The translations under genes and the position numbers were made by a program. Below are positions 25,487 through 34,344 of a stretch of 64,000 bases of DNA, piece after piece (within the stretch, counting starts at the first letter, position 1; the number at the start of each line of letters is the position of its first letter). Source of the DNA: Lachnospiraceae bacterium (lineage in GTDB: Bacteria > Bacillota > Clostridia > Lachnospirales > Lachnospiraceae); contig JAGBCB010000019.1 in assembly GCA_017938145.1 (NCBI GenBank), forward strand, positions 62,001-126,000, written 5' to 3'. The notes under the pieces were generated by a model, which saw only the letters and a list, made by a program, of their open reading frames with translations, was not told the origin of the DNA and did not search any database.

Positions 25487-27436
25487 TTAATCCGCCAGTT
25501 CTTCCCACTGTTCCATAAGTTCCAGCAGGTGTTCTGCGGTTTCGTCCTTTTCTTTGGTGACTTCCAACAGCTTGGTGTGGTTGGTGTAGACCGCTTCGTC
25601 GGCAAGCAATACATCCAGTTCCTCGGAACGGGCCTCCAGACGCTCAATTTCTGCCTCGATACGTTTTAAATCGTTCTGACGCTTACGTTCTCTAGCCTGC
25701 TCCTCCTTTTGCTGCTTCCAGTCTGTTTTACCGGCAGATTCCGGTTCGGCAGGAGCAGTAACAGGCGCATTTTTTGCGGCAGGAGTTTTGCCTACGCCGT
25801 AGCCGATGCCCTGTAAGTGGAGGCGTTCCATGTTTTCTTTATGTTCCAAATAATAGTCGTAATTGCCGTCATAGGTAATCAGCTTGCCGCTGGTTAAATC
25901 CAAAATTTTGGTGGCGGTTTTGTTGATAAAATAACGGTCGTGGGAAACGTAGAGAACGGTGCCGGTGTAGTTTTGGATGGCGTTCTCTAAAATTTCCTTG
26001 GACATAATGTCTAAGTGGTTGGTCGGTTCGTCGAGAATCAGGAAATTGGATTCCGACAGCATGAGCTTTGCCAAGGAAACGCGGCCACGCTCGCCACCAC
26101 TGATATCCTTAATCTGCTTAAATACATCGTCGCCGGTAAAAAGGAAGGCAGCCAGGGTGTTACGAATCTGAGTGTTATCCATAAACGGATAGGTATCCTG
26201 CAATTCAGAAAACAAGGTCTTTTCCATGTGTAAAACCTGATGCTCCTGGTCGTAGTAAGCAATGTGTACCTTAACACCCGGTTTAATATTGCCGGCGTCA
26301 GGAGTAACGATGCCGTTAATCATTTTTAAAATAGTGGTTTTGCCGGTACCGTTGTTACCGATGATGGCTACCTTTTCCCCACGCTTAATCTCGAAGGAAA
26401 GGTCAGTAAACAGGGTTTGCGGTCCGAAGGACTTGGCAAGACCGGTAACGGAAAGAACGTCGTTGCCGCTGGTGACGGAAGGCTCTAAGCGGATATTCAT
26501 TCCGTCGGATTCCTCCATTGGCTTATCTAAACGTTCGATTTTATCTAACATCTTTTCGCGGCTTTCGGCACGCTTGATGGATTTTTCACGGTTAAAGGAA
26601 CGAAGCTTTGCAATGACTTCTTCCTGATGCTTAATTTCTCTTTGCTGGTTTAAGTAGGCCTTAATCTGGTCTTCCCGCTGCTTTGCCTTTTTCTGGGCAT
26701 AAGTAGAGTAGTTTCCTTCGAAGGTCTGGGCCTTGGTGTGGTCCAGCTCGATGACCTTGGTTACTACTTTATCCAAGAAATAACGGTCATGGGCAATAAC
26801 GACAACAGCACCCTTATAGGTGGCAAGGAAGGTTTCCAACCAGGCAATGGAGTTCATATCCAGATGGTTGGTTGGCTCGTCCAGCAATATTAAGTCCGGT
26901 TTGCGAAGAAGCAGCTTACCAAGGGCAATTCTTGTTTTCTGACCGCCGGAGAGGGTATTGACCCGCTTTTCAAATTCCGACTCTTCAAATCCGAGACCCT
27001 TTAAGATACCCACCACTTCACTGCGGTAGGCGTAGCCGTTTTGGATTTCAAATTCATGGTTCATGCGGGAGTAGGTGGATAATGCCTGCTCCAATGCCTC
27101 ACCCTCCATGTGCTTCATATCCTGCTCCAGGGCACGGATGCTTTCTTCCAAGCGGAGAATGTCTGCCTTGGTGGAAAGAAGCTCTTCATAAATGGTGTTT
27201 TCGGAGGTTAAATCCTGGTGCTGGGAAAGATAACCGTAGGTGGAGCCTTTTTGAAAAGTAACTTCTCCGGTATCGGAAGACAGTTCCCCTACAATAATCT
27301 TAAACAGGGTGGATTTGCCTGCACCGTTGATGCCGACAATGGCCGCTTTTTCGTTGTCATTAATGTGAAAGGAAACCCCGTGCAGGATTTCCTTTTCACC
27401 AAAACTTTTTGTAATGTTGTTACATGCAAGTATCAT
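25487..27436 (-). CDS. ABC-F family ATPase (YdiF/Uup-like)
   Basis: 649 residues, two ABC domains without membrane segments. Domain 1 has GINGAGKST and LSGGQKTRIALGKLLL; domain 2 has GNNGTGKTT and ISGGERGRVSLAKLML; both have LLDEPTNHLD or LILDEPTNHLD. The interdomain linker (about 240-310) is Lys/Arg/Glu-rich, and a C-terminal coiled coil (about 565-645) follows. ABC-F proteins act on the ribosomal E site; some give antibiotic resistance, others tune translation. Nothing here singles out resistance. Ten bases (9-base gap) after the CNNM gene. Confidence 0.93.
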   Translation of the reverse strand: MILACNNITKSFGEKEILHGVSFHINDNEKAAIVGINGAGKSTLFKIIVGELSSDTGEVTFQKGSTYGYLSQHQDLTSENTIYEELLSTKADILRLEESIRALEQDMKHMEGEALEQALSTYSRMNHEFEIQNGYAYRSEVVGILKGLGFEESEFEKRVNTLSGGQKTRIALGKLLLRKPDLILLDEPTNHLDMNSIAWLETFLATYKGAVVVIAHDRYFLDKVVTKVIELDHTKAQTFEGNYSTYAQKKAKQREDQIKAYLNQQREIKHQEEVIAKLRSFNREKSIKRAESREKMLDKIERLDKPMEESDGMNIRLEPSVTSGNDVLSVTGLAKSFGPQTLFTDLSFEIKRGEKVAIIGNNGTGKTTILKMINGIVTPDAGNIKPGVKVHIAYYDQEHQVLHMEKTLFSELQDTYPFMDNTQIRNTLAAFLFTGDDVFKQIKDISGGERGRVSLAKLMLSESNFLILDEPTNHLDIMSKEILENAIQNYTGTVLYVSHDRYFINKTATKILDLTSGKLITYDGNYDYYLEHKENMERLHLQGIGYGVGKTPAAKNAPVTAPAEPESAGKTDWKQQKEEQARERKRQNDLKRIEAEIERLEARSEELDVLLADEAVYTNHTKLLEVTKEKDETAEHLLELMEQWEELAD

Positions 27437-27445
27437 AGTAAATTC

Positions 27446-28726
27446 CTATTCTTCGTCTTCCGGCTCGGTATAGTCCGGGTCGATGGTAAGACCAATCTTG
27501 TCGATACGGTTTTTATCCATAGCCAGTACCTTGTAAGTACATCCGCCTTCCGTTACGCTTTCGCCCTCGGTTGGAAGGTGGTCAAGCAGGTGGATGACGT
27601 GACCGGCAATGGAGTCATAGTCTTCGGATTCTAAGCCAAGCTCCAGAATTTCATTGATCTCATCCAGTTTGGTGGTGCCGAGAATGGTGTATTCGTTTTC
27701 GGCAGTCTTCTGGATAGCGTCTTCTTCGTCGGTGTCGTATTCGTCACGGATTTCACCGACAATTTCTTCAATTAAGTCTTCGATGGTGAGAAGACCTGCA
27801 GTGGCACCGTACTCATCAAGCACGATGGCAAGAGAATTGGTGGCTTTTTTGAGCTCTCTGAGAAGCTCAGAGGTTTTTTTGTACTCGTATGTAAAGTACG
27901 GAGCACGTAAAAAGTCTTTTATATTGAAATCTTCTTTGTTTCCGCGGAAAAAGAAGACATCCTTCATGTTGATAATACCGATGACATTGTCACGGGTTTC
28001 GCTGTAAACCGGAAGTCTGGTGTACATGTCCTTTTCAAAGGCTGCAACCAGCTCATCGTAGGTCATTTCCACATCAGCAAATGCCATGTCAATACGAGGA
28101 ACCATAACGTCCTTTGCCAGGGCATCACCGAAGTCTACCACGTTGGTAATCATCAGTCGTTCTTCACTCTCAATTACGCCGTCTTCATGGCTTACATCTA
28201 CAATAGTAAGCAGCTCGTTTTCTGTCATGAGGTTGTTTTTGGCATTAGGGTCTACACGGAACAGAAGTAAGAATACGCCGGATAATTTGTTGAGCAAAAA
28301 GATAACCGGTGTAAGCACTTTTGTGAGCAGACTAATGATAGGCGCATAAAAGAACGCCATTTTTTCTGCATGGACGGTAGCCAAAGTCTTTGGGGTAATT
28401 TCACCAAAAATCAGGACAAGCAGGGTTAGAATACCGGTACCGATGGCGGCATAGGCATTTCCTAACCAGTCCATGACTAAAGTGGTGGTAAGAGAGGATG
28501 CATACAGGTTTACAATGTTGTTGCCGATTAAGATGGCACTGAGCATCTTGGATGGGTTTTCAATCAGGTTGTTGATGATTTTTGCCTTTTTGTTGCCCTC
28601 CTCCATAAGGCTTCGGATATGGAGCTTATTCACCGTAGTTAAAGAGGTTTCCGCAGACGAGAAGAATGCGGATAATAAAAGTAGTACAATGAGCACGATT
28701 AACTGTGCCGCGACACTGGGGTCCAT
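27446..28726 (-). CDS. CNNM/CorC-HlyC family transporter (DUF21 + CBS pair)
   Basis: 426 residues. N-terminal DUF21 membrane domain (about 1-190, including SAETSLTTVNKLHIRSL), a CBS pair (DVMVPRIDMAFAD and LAIVLDEYGATAGLLTIEDLIEEIVGEI) and a C-terminal CorC_HlyC domain (about 345-420). Members are linked to Mg2+ or Co2+ efflux; the old name is hemolysin-like. It is first in the minus-strand operon with the ABC-F and pectate lyase genes. A paralogue is at 53539-54888. Confidence 0.92.
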   Translation of the reverse strand: MDPSVAAQLIVLIVLLLLSAFFSSAETSLTTVNKLHIRSLMEEGNKKAKIINNLIENPSKMLSAILIGNNIVNLYASSLTTTLVMDWLGNAYAAIGTGILTLLVLIFGEITPKTLATVHAEKMAFFYAPIISLLTKVLTPVIFLLNKLSGVFLLLFRVDPNAKNNLMTENELLTIVDVSHEDGVIESEERLMITNVVDFGDALAKDVMVPRIDMAFADVEMTYDELVAAFEKDMYTRLPVYSETRDNVIGIINMKDVFFFRGNKEDFNIKDFLRAPYFTYEYKKTSELLRELKKATNSLAIVLDEYGATAGLLTIEDLIEEIVGEIRDEYDTDEEDAIQKTAENEYTILGTTKLDEINEILELGLESEDYDSIAGHVIHLLDHLPTEGESVTEGGCTYKVLAMDKNRIDKIGLTIDPDYTEPEDEE

Positions 28727-28788
28727 TTTTTAAATATCACTCCTTATAAAATGTTTTTGCTGTATAACATATGGATATACGCCATATA

Positions 28789-28817
28789 ATCATACCGTAT
28801 TTTGCCTGTAATGTCAA
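28789..28817 (-). promoter_or_regulatory. Promoter of the CNNM-ABC-F-pectate lyase operon
   Basis: On the minus strand TTGACA (28812-28817), 17 bases, TATGAT (28789-28794), about 60 bases before the first start codon. No other promoter is obvious within the operon. Confidence 0.75.
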
Positions 28818-28880
28818 CTGAGGATATGATAAGGATTATGAAAAAACAATAAAGAAGGGTGGTTTTATTTTACATAGGAA

Positions 28881-28891
28881 TGTGTTAAAAT
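28881..28891 (+). promoter_or_regulatory. Extended -10 promoter of pepT
   Basis: TGTGTTAAAAT with TGT immediately before TAAAAT (28886-28891). The -35 region is only T-rich. Confidence 0.45.
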
Positions 28892-28942
28892 AGAGAATGG
28901 TTTAAATCTTAATATAAAGTGAAAACAGAAAAAGGAGTTTTT

Positions 28943-30169
28943 ATGATGAATGTGATTGACAGATTTTTAAAATATGTGGCAGTGGATACCGAATCCGTAG
29001 AAGATGCAGAATGTTTTCCGAGCAGTGAAAAGCAAAAGAATTTGGCTAAGATGTTAGTGGAAGAATTACAGGCAATCGGTGCGGAAAATCCACGCATGGA
29101 TGACTATGGTTATGTATATGCCACTATTCCGGCTACTTCCGATAAAAAGGTGCCGGTGTTAGGCTTCTTGGCTCATATGGACACTTCACCTGCCATGAGC
29201 GGTAAGGATGTAAAGCCACGCGTTGTTAAGAACTATGACGGCGGAAGAATCGTGTTAAATGAGAATGAGAATATTTCCATGGATGCGGACATGTTCCCGT
29301 CCTTGAGCCGTAATATTGGTAAAGACCTGATTGTGACTGACGGAACCACTCTGCTTGGAGCTGATGATAAAGCAGGTATTGCAGAAATTATGACCATGGC
29401 GGAGCTTTTGCTAAAGGACAAGTCTATTCCGCACGGAACCATTCAGATTGCCTTCACGCCGGATGAAGAAGTAGGCGCCGGTGTAGACCATTTCAATGTG
29501 GAAGGCTTTGGCGCTGAGTTTGCTTATACGGTGGACGGTGGCTCTTTGGGAGAAATCGAGTATGAGAATTTCAATGCAGCTTCCGGTAAGTTAAAAATTC
29601 ACGGACAGAGCATTCATCCGGGTTCTGCTAAGGGAAAAATGGTAAATGCCCTGTTGGTTGGTATGGAATTTCAGCAGATGCTTCCTGTTGCCCAGAATCC
29701 GGCATATACCGAAGGCTATGAAGGATTTTTCCATTTGGACCGTATGACAGGCGGTGTGGAGGAAGCGGAACTATTTTACATTATCCGCGACCATGACAAG
29801 GTAAAGTTTGAAGAAAAAAAGAATCGTTTTGAAAAGACAGCGGCATTTTTAAATGAAAAATACGGTGCGGGTACTGTAGAGTGTAAGGTGCAGGATTCTT
29901 ACTATAACATGAAGGAAAAGGTAGAACCTTACATGTTCTTGATTGATAATGCCACAAAGGCGATGGAAGACCTTGGTATTGCACCGATTATTACTCCAAT
30001 CCGTGGCGGCACCGACGGTGCAAGGCTTTCCTTCATGGGACTTCCTTGCCCGAATCTTTGCACCGGTGGTGAAAATTATCACGGAAAGTTTGAGTATGTT
30101 CCGGTGCAGGATATGGAAAAGATTGTGGAATTTTTACTGCAGTTAATTAAGGTATATCAGGAAGCATAA
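28943..30169 (+). CDS. pepT: Peptidase T (tripeptide aminopeptidase)
   Basis: 408 residues, M20 family. Zinc ligands and active site: [10 protein letters not shown] with His78 and Asp80, [18 protein letters not shown], and [20 protein letters not shown]. Removes the N-terminal residue of tripeptides in the cytoplasm. ATG 28943 is used as in relatives; ATG 28946 is equally well placed relative to AAAGGAG. Two bases from bioY, so both share a transcript. Confidence 0.95.
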   Translation: MMNVIDRFLKYVAVDTESVEDAECFPSSEKQKNLAKMLVEELQAIGAENPRMDDYGYVYATIPATSDKKVPVLGFLAHMDTSPAMSGKDVKPRVVKNYDGGRIVLNENENISMDADMFPSLSRNIGKDLIVTDGTTLLGADDKAGIAEIMTMAELLLKDKSIPHGTIQIAFTPDEEVGAGVDHFNVEGFGAEFAYTVDGGSLGEIEYENFNAASGKLKIHGQSIHPGSAKGKMVNALLVGMEFQQMLPVAQNPAYTEGYEGFFHLDRMTGGVEEAELFYIIRDHDKVKFEEKKNRFEKTAAFLNEKYGAGTVECKVQDSYYNMKEKVEPYMFLIDNATKAMEDLGIAPIITPIRGGTDGARLSFMGLPCPNLCTGGENYHGKFEYVPVQDMEKIVEFLLQLIKVYQEA

Positions 30170-30171
30170 CT

Positions 30172-30711
30172 ATGAAATCACAAAAGACAATGCAAATAGC
30201 GGAAATTGCACTGATGGGCGCAGTGCTCTGTGTGATTTCTCCTTTTACAATACCGGTTCCGGCAAGTCCGGTGCCTCTTAGCCTTGCTTTGTTCGGTGTA
30301 TATCTGGCAGCAGTTCTTCTGGGAGCCAAAAAGAGCGCGCTTAGTGTATTAATTTATCTGCTCCTTGGTGCGATTGGACTTCCGGTATTCTCCGGGTTCT
30401 CCGGTGGAATCGGAGTGCTTCTGGGACCAACGGGAGGATATATCATAGGGTATGTACTGTGCGCATTGGTTATCGGCTTACTGGCGGAGCGGGGCGTGCA
30501 TACTGTTTTTGCCATGACGGCAGGAACATTGGTATGCTACTGTTTTGGAACGATATGGTTTCTGATAATCATGAAAGGAACTTATACTTTGATTCAGGCA
30601 CTGCTGGTTTGTGTAGTGCCCTATCTGATATTTGATTTGATAAAAATTCTGGCGGCTGCTGCTGTGACTGTGCCGGTACGAAAGATTGTGCGGAGGATAG
30701 AAATGCGATGA
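30172..30711 (+). CDS. bioY: Biotin transporter substrate-binding component BioY
   Basis: 179 residues, five to six membrane segments, BioY signature PVPASPVPLSLALFGVYLAA and GGIGVLLGPTGGYIIGYVLCA. This is the S component of an ECF biotin transporter; the EcfA/EcfT energising module is not in the window and is probably shared. Overlaps the endoglucanase gene by four bases (ATGA). Confidence 0.95.
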   Translation: MKSQKTMQIAEIALMGAVLCVISPFTIPVPASPVPLSLALFGVYLAAVLLGAKKSALSVLIYLLLGAIGLPVFSGFSGGIGVLLGPTGGYIIGYVLCALVIGLLAERGVHTVFAMTAGTLVCYCFGTIWFLIIMKGTYTLIQALLVCVVPYLIFDLIKILAAAAVTVPVRKIVRRIEMR

Positions 30712-31838
30712 AAAAATGGATATTACTTTGTGGATTACTGCTTGCTTTGGCAGCAGGCTGCAGTGGCGGAAAAGTGGCAGAACCAACATCGGCTCCAACA
30801 GAAACTCCAACCCCGACTCCTGACCCATTTGATGTGGTAGAGGCTGCAACTACGCAGGAATATGTAGATTTGATGGGCGTTGGCTGGAATGTCGGTAATT
30901 CCCTGGATTCTGCCAACACAGGAAGAACAGACCATATGAAGGCTGAGGTTGCCTGGGGAAATCCGATTGTGGTGCAGAATCTGATTAAGCATATTAAAGC
31001 AGAAGGATTCAAAACCATCCGCGTGCCGGTGTCTTATTTAGACCACATGGAAGAAGACGGGCTGACCATTAAAACTGAGTGGCTGGACCGTGTGCAGCAG
31101 GTGGTGGATTGGTGTGTGGAAGAAGATTTGTTTACTATCATTAACATTCATCACGAAGGTGACTGGCTGTTAAACGCTTCCAAAGACTACGATGGGGCAA
31201 TGAAACGGTATACTTCCATTTGGAATCAGATTGCGGAGCGTTTCAGCGGCTACAATGAAAAATTGATTTTTGAATCCATGAATGAAATTGGGTTTGATGA
31301 TTTGGGTACCAAGAAGGGTTGCGAACTTATCAGCAAAATCAATGCGGAATTTGTGGAGTTAGTCCGTAAGTCCGGCGGTTTTAATGATAAGAGATATTTA
31401 TTGCTGGCAGGCTACTGGACAGATATTGACCGTACCTGTACCGCAGAATATACCTTGCCGGAGGATGACAGAATCATGGTTTCCGTGCATTATTATTCCC
31501 CGGCGGATTTCGCAATTGCGGATGCGGCTACTTCCTGGGGATATCGTAAAACATGGGGGACAGATGCGGACTTGGATTATTTAAAGGGGCAGTTTGAGAA
31601 GCTGAAAACCTGGTTTACAGATAAGGGTATTCCGGTAATCGTAGGTGAATACGGTGTTATCGACAAGGATAAGGACGAAGAAGACCGGGTGTACTGGTTT
31701 GAATGTGTGACAAAAACTGCTTTAGAATATGGCTGCTGCCCGGTAGTTTGGGACAATGGCGAGCTGATTCATCGCTTTAAGTATGAGTGGAAGGCTCCGG
31801 AGTTAGGTGAGGCGTTAAAGAAAATTATGGCGGAATAA
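30708..31838 (+). CDS. GH5 endoglucanase, secreted lipoprotein
   Basis: 376 residues. Lipoprotein signal ending LAAGC (about residue 18), a short Thr-Pro linker (27-43) and one GH5 catalytic domain, resembling the subfamily 4 pattern: GVGWNVGNSLDS, AWGNP, GFKTIRVPVSYL. Acid/base Glu193 is in FESMNEIG and the nucleophile Glu314 in VGEYGV; INIHHEGDW supplies another conserved His. No dockerin or CBM follows. It should cut beta-1,4-glucans near the cell surface. The start overlaps bioY. Confidence 0.92.
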   Translation: MKKWILLCGLLLALAAGCSGGKVAEPTSAPTETPTPTPDPFDVVEAATTQEYVDLMGVGWNVGNSLDSANTGRTDHMKAEVAWGNPIVVQNLIKHIKAEGFKTIRVPVSYLDHMEEDGLTIKTEWLDRVQQVVDWCVEEDLFTIINIHHEGDWLLNASKDYDGAMKRYTSIWNQIAERFSGYNEKLIFESMNEIGFDDLGTKKGCELISKINAEFVELVRKSGGFNDKRYLLLAGYWTDIDRTCTAEYTLPEDDRIMVSVHYYSPADFAIADAATSWGYRKTWGTDADLDYLKGQFEKLKTWFTDKGIPVIVGEYGVIDKDKDEEDRVYWFECVTKTALEYGCCPVVWDNGELIHRFKYEWKAPELGEALKKIMAE

Positions 31839-31881
31839 GCCTTTGTTTATGCGGATTTCTAACGATTCCACCAACGGTAGG

Positions 31882-31910
31882 TTGTGTGTTTTCGGGAGAA
31901 TTTGTATACT
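31882..31910 (+). promoter_or_regulatory. Promoter of the membrane HTH gene
   Basis: TTGTGT (31882-31887), 17 bases, TATACT (31905-31910). Confidence 0.55.
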
Positions 31911-31945
31911 GAAAGTAACAATTACTTGAAGTGGAGGACAGGAGA

Positions 31946-32737
31946 ATGTTTGAAATTGACAAAAAGGAATTTGGATGTTTCCTTGCGGAACTTCGAAAAG
32001 AAAAAGGATTCACTCAAAAGGAACTGGCGGAGAAACTATTTGTTTCCGACAAAGCGGTAAGTAAATGGGAAACAGGAGGAAGTATTCCGGATGTGGCACT
32101 TCTGATGCCTCTTTCTAAGCTTCTTGGTGTAACGGTGCCGGAGCTTTTGGAGTGCCGTAGGTATCAGGCTACAGAAACAATTGCACCGGAGCGCGCAGAT
32201 GCTATGATGAGTACGGTAATTCAGTTAACGGATGAGGAACGGACAGCGGCGGAAAAAGCCCGTAAGAAAATACAGAGTTGGTTTATTGGTGCGGCAGTGG
32301 TGTCTTTGGTGGCATGTCTTTTGAATTACCAATATTTTTCGCAAGTCCGGTCTATCAATCCGATGGCAGTTGCTATGCCGTTAATGATTCCTTTGTTTGG
32401 TTTGATTTTTGGAATATATGCCTGCTTTGGTGCAAAGGAGAAACTTCCATCCTATTTTGATGAGAATAAAATTTCTGCCTACAGTGATGGAGTATTCCGC
32501 ATGAATATACCGGGCGTACACTTTAACAACAGCAACTGGAAGCATATTCTGGGATGGATGCGGATATGGTCTGTACTGATGCTTCTGGTTGGACCGGTAG
32601 TGTGGTTTGTGGCATGTTGGTTCAGTCAAAGCATGGATCGGACCGTTGTATATGGTGCTTCTTCCGGAGTAACAGCAGCGGTGCTTGTGGTAAGTATATT
32701 TCTTCCGATTTATGTGCTGGCAAAGAAATATGAATAA
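31946..32737 (+). CDS. XRE-type HTH regulator with four membrane helices
   Basis: 263 residues. N-terminal Cro/CI HTH (LRKEKGFTQKELAEKLFVSD to KLLGVTVPELLE, about 11-66), then four hydrophobic segments (about 112-132, 142-165, 205-228, 235-258). A DNA-binding domain on a membrane anchor implies a one-component sensor. ATG 31946 is seven bases from GGAGGA; a GTG at 31931 would overlap it. Target genes unknown. Confidence 0.8.
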   Translation: MFEIDKKEFGCFLAELRKEKGFTQKELAEKLFVSDKAVSKWETGGSIPDVALLMPLSKLLGVTVPELLECRRYQATETIAPERADAMMSTVIQLTDEERTAAEKARKKIQSWFIGAAVVSLVACLLNYQYFSQVRSINPMAVAMPLMIPLFGLIFGIYACFGAKEKLPSYFDENKISAYSDGVFRMNIPGVHFNNSNWKHILGWMRIWSVLMLLVGPVVWFVACWFSQSMDRTVVYGASSGVTAAVLVVSIFLPIYVLAKKYE

Positions 32738-32752
32738 TGAAAGTTTTGAGAG

Positions 32753-32783
32753 AGTCCGGATGGCATTGCTGTCCGGATTTTTT
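32753..32783 (+). terminator. Terminator after the membrane HTH gene
   Basis: AGTCCGGAT and GTCCGGATT form a stem (TCCGGA is self-complementary, flanked by G-U pairs) with a TGGCATTGCT-type loop, then TTTTTT. Confidence 0.8.
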
Positions 32784-32803
32784 GTTAGTTTTTATCTTTT
32801 TTG

Positions 32804-32831
32804 TTGTCTTTATAAGTGAAGATGTTAAAAT
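32804..32831 (+). promoter_or_regulatory. Promoter of the sigma-factor operon
   Basis: TTGTCT (32804-32809), 16 bases, TAAAAT (32826-32831) with extended TGT. Confidence 0.5.
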
Positions 32832-32855
32832 ACACTTAAGGAAGGGGCAATTGAT

Positions 32856-33626
32856 ATGACGCAGGAAGATTTTTTTGAAATTCTGGCAGAGGTGGATGAG
32901 CAGTATATTGTGGAAGCAGAGGAACCGGTAAAGAAAAAACGATTAAGCGGAAAGAGGATTATGTTTGCGGTTGGTTTGGCGGCAGCCGCTTGTCTGTGTC
33001 TGTTTTTGTTTGGAGGGCGAGAAATTGAGTTATCCCGGTCGAAAGGGGTACGGGTATCCTATACAAGATTTTTGCCCGGTATTGGTTCAGAAGCATGTTT
33101 GGTATATCTTACGGAGGAAGAACTCTTTACAGAATGGAGCGATGCGGTTTTTAAAGGAACTGTAACAAAAATTGATAATATCAAACTAAGTTTTAATGGT
33201 TCTACGGATTATCGCGCACTGGCAGAGGTGCAGGTGGAGAAGGTATATCGTGGTACCTGCGAGGAAGGTGAAACAATACGGATGCTGCTTCCGGGGGCTG
33301 TATCGGGAAATATTCACAGCAGTATCATGGACACACTGGGAGAACTTAAAGTTGGCATGACCGGAATTTTTATGCCGATGGCCTACGGGATTGATAGTGT
33401 TTACCAGAGTAACGGTGCAACCTTATATTTGGGAGAATTAGCACCGTATGGTTTTGGTGACGGTATCCGCTTTGCATTTTTGAAAACAGAAGAAGGGCTG
33501 GTATTTAGCCGTGATGCCTATGTGGGCGCCAAGGATGCATCAACCCTGGAGGAAATTGAGGTGTATGTGGAGCAGATGCTGGAGCTCTATTTTGGAGAAG
33601 ATGCTGCAGATAGTGCACAAGAGTAA
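32856..33626 (+). CDS. Single-pass membrane protein, possible anti-sigma partner
   Basis: 256 residues: an acidic cytoplasmic N-terminus (about 1-30), a basic KKKRLSGKR stretch, one membrane helix (about 38-54) and an extracytoplasmic domain of 200 residues with no family I recognise. The DFFEILAEVDEQYIVEAE start resembles membrane proteins encoded beside ECF sigma factors in Lachnospiraceae. It precedes the sigma gene by 13 bases, so an anti-sigma role is likely but inferred. Confidence 0.65.
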   Translation: MTQEDFFEILAEVDEQYIVEAEEPVKKKRLSGKRIMFAVGLAAAACLCLFLFGGREIELSRSKGVRVSYTRFLPGIGSEACLVYLTEEELFTEWSDAVFKGTVTKIDNIKLSFNGSTDYRALAEVQVEKVYRGTCEEGETIRMLLPGAVSGNIHSSIMDTLGELKVGMTGIFMPMAYGIDSVYQSNGATLYLGELAPYGFGDGIRFAFLKTEEGLVFSRDAYVGAKDASTLEEIEVYVEQMLELYFGEDAADSAQE

Positions 33627-33639
33627 GGAGGGGCAGACC

Positions 33640-34200
33640 ATGGAAGACGATAAAATCATTCAGTTATATTGGGACAGAGATGAGTCAGCAATTCCTGCTA
33701 CTTCAGAAAAGTACGGAGCTTATTGTGCGGCCATTGCCAGAAATATTCTAAAAAATGAAGAAGATGCGGAAGAATGTGTTAATGACACCTATTTAAACGC
33801 CTGGAATGCCATGCCGCCCCAGAAACCGTCGGTTTTGTCGGCATTTCTCGGGCGCATTACAAGAAACTTAAGCTTTAACCGATACAAATCACTACATACC
33901 CAGAAGCGTGGCGGAGGAGAAACACCGTTGGTACTTTCTGAACTTGGAGATATTGTTTCAGGAACGGAAAGTGTAGAACAGGAGCTGGTACGAAAAGAAT
34001 TGTTGGCTGAAATCAACGGTTTCCTGGCAGGTCTTTCAAAAGAAAAGCGTCAGATGTTTGTGCGGAGATACTGGTTTGCAGAAAGCATAGGGGAGCTTGC
34101 AGGAAGGTTTGGTATTAGTGAAGGTAATACCACTATGACATTGAAGCGGATAAGGCTGCAGTTGAAGAAAATGCTGTTGAAAAAAGGATATCAATTATAG
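33640..34200 (+). CDS. RNA polymerase sigma factor, ECF-like
   Basis: 186 residues. Region 2 (about 25-88: AAIARNILKNEEDAEECVNDTYLNAWN) and region 4 (about 125-180: LSKEKRQMFVRRYWFAESIGELAGRFGISEGNTTMTLKRIR) are both present; no region 3. ATG 33640 is six bases from AAGGAGGGG; the frame is open further upstream inside the preceding gene but without a site. Probably controlled by the membrane protein encoded immediately before it. Confidence 0.85.
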   Translation: MEDDKIIQLYWDRDESAIPATSEKYGAYCAAIARNILKNEEDAEECVNDTYLNAWNAMPPQKPSVLSAFLGRITRNLSFNRYKSLHTQKRGGGETPLVLSELGDIVSGTESVEQELVRKELLAEINGFLAGLSKEKRQMFVRRYWFAESIGELAGRFGISEGNTTMTLKRIRLQLKKMLLKKGYQL

Positions 34201-34211
34201 AAAAGAAGCAG

Positions 34212-34254
34212 AAAAAGGGAAGTCTGTAAAATAGAATGCAGGACTTCCTTTTTT
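34212..34254 (+). terminator. Terminator after the sigma-factor operon
   Basis: GGAAGTC (34218-34224) pairs with GACTTCC (34242-34248); A-run before and TTTTTT after. Confidence 0.75.
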
Positions 34255-34268
34255 ATGTAGAGATTTGA

Positions 34269-34297
34269 TTGAAAAAGAAGTCGCAGAGTGGTAAAAT
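34269..34297 (+). promoter_or_regulatory. Promoter of the serine hydrolase operon
   Basis: TTGAAA (34269-34274), 17 bases, TAAAAT (34292-34297). Confidence 0.55.
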
Positions 34298-34344
34298 TAG
34301 AAACAGGTAGTGGAAGATTGGCAAGCTATGAAAGGATGGGCGTT

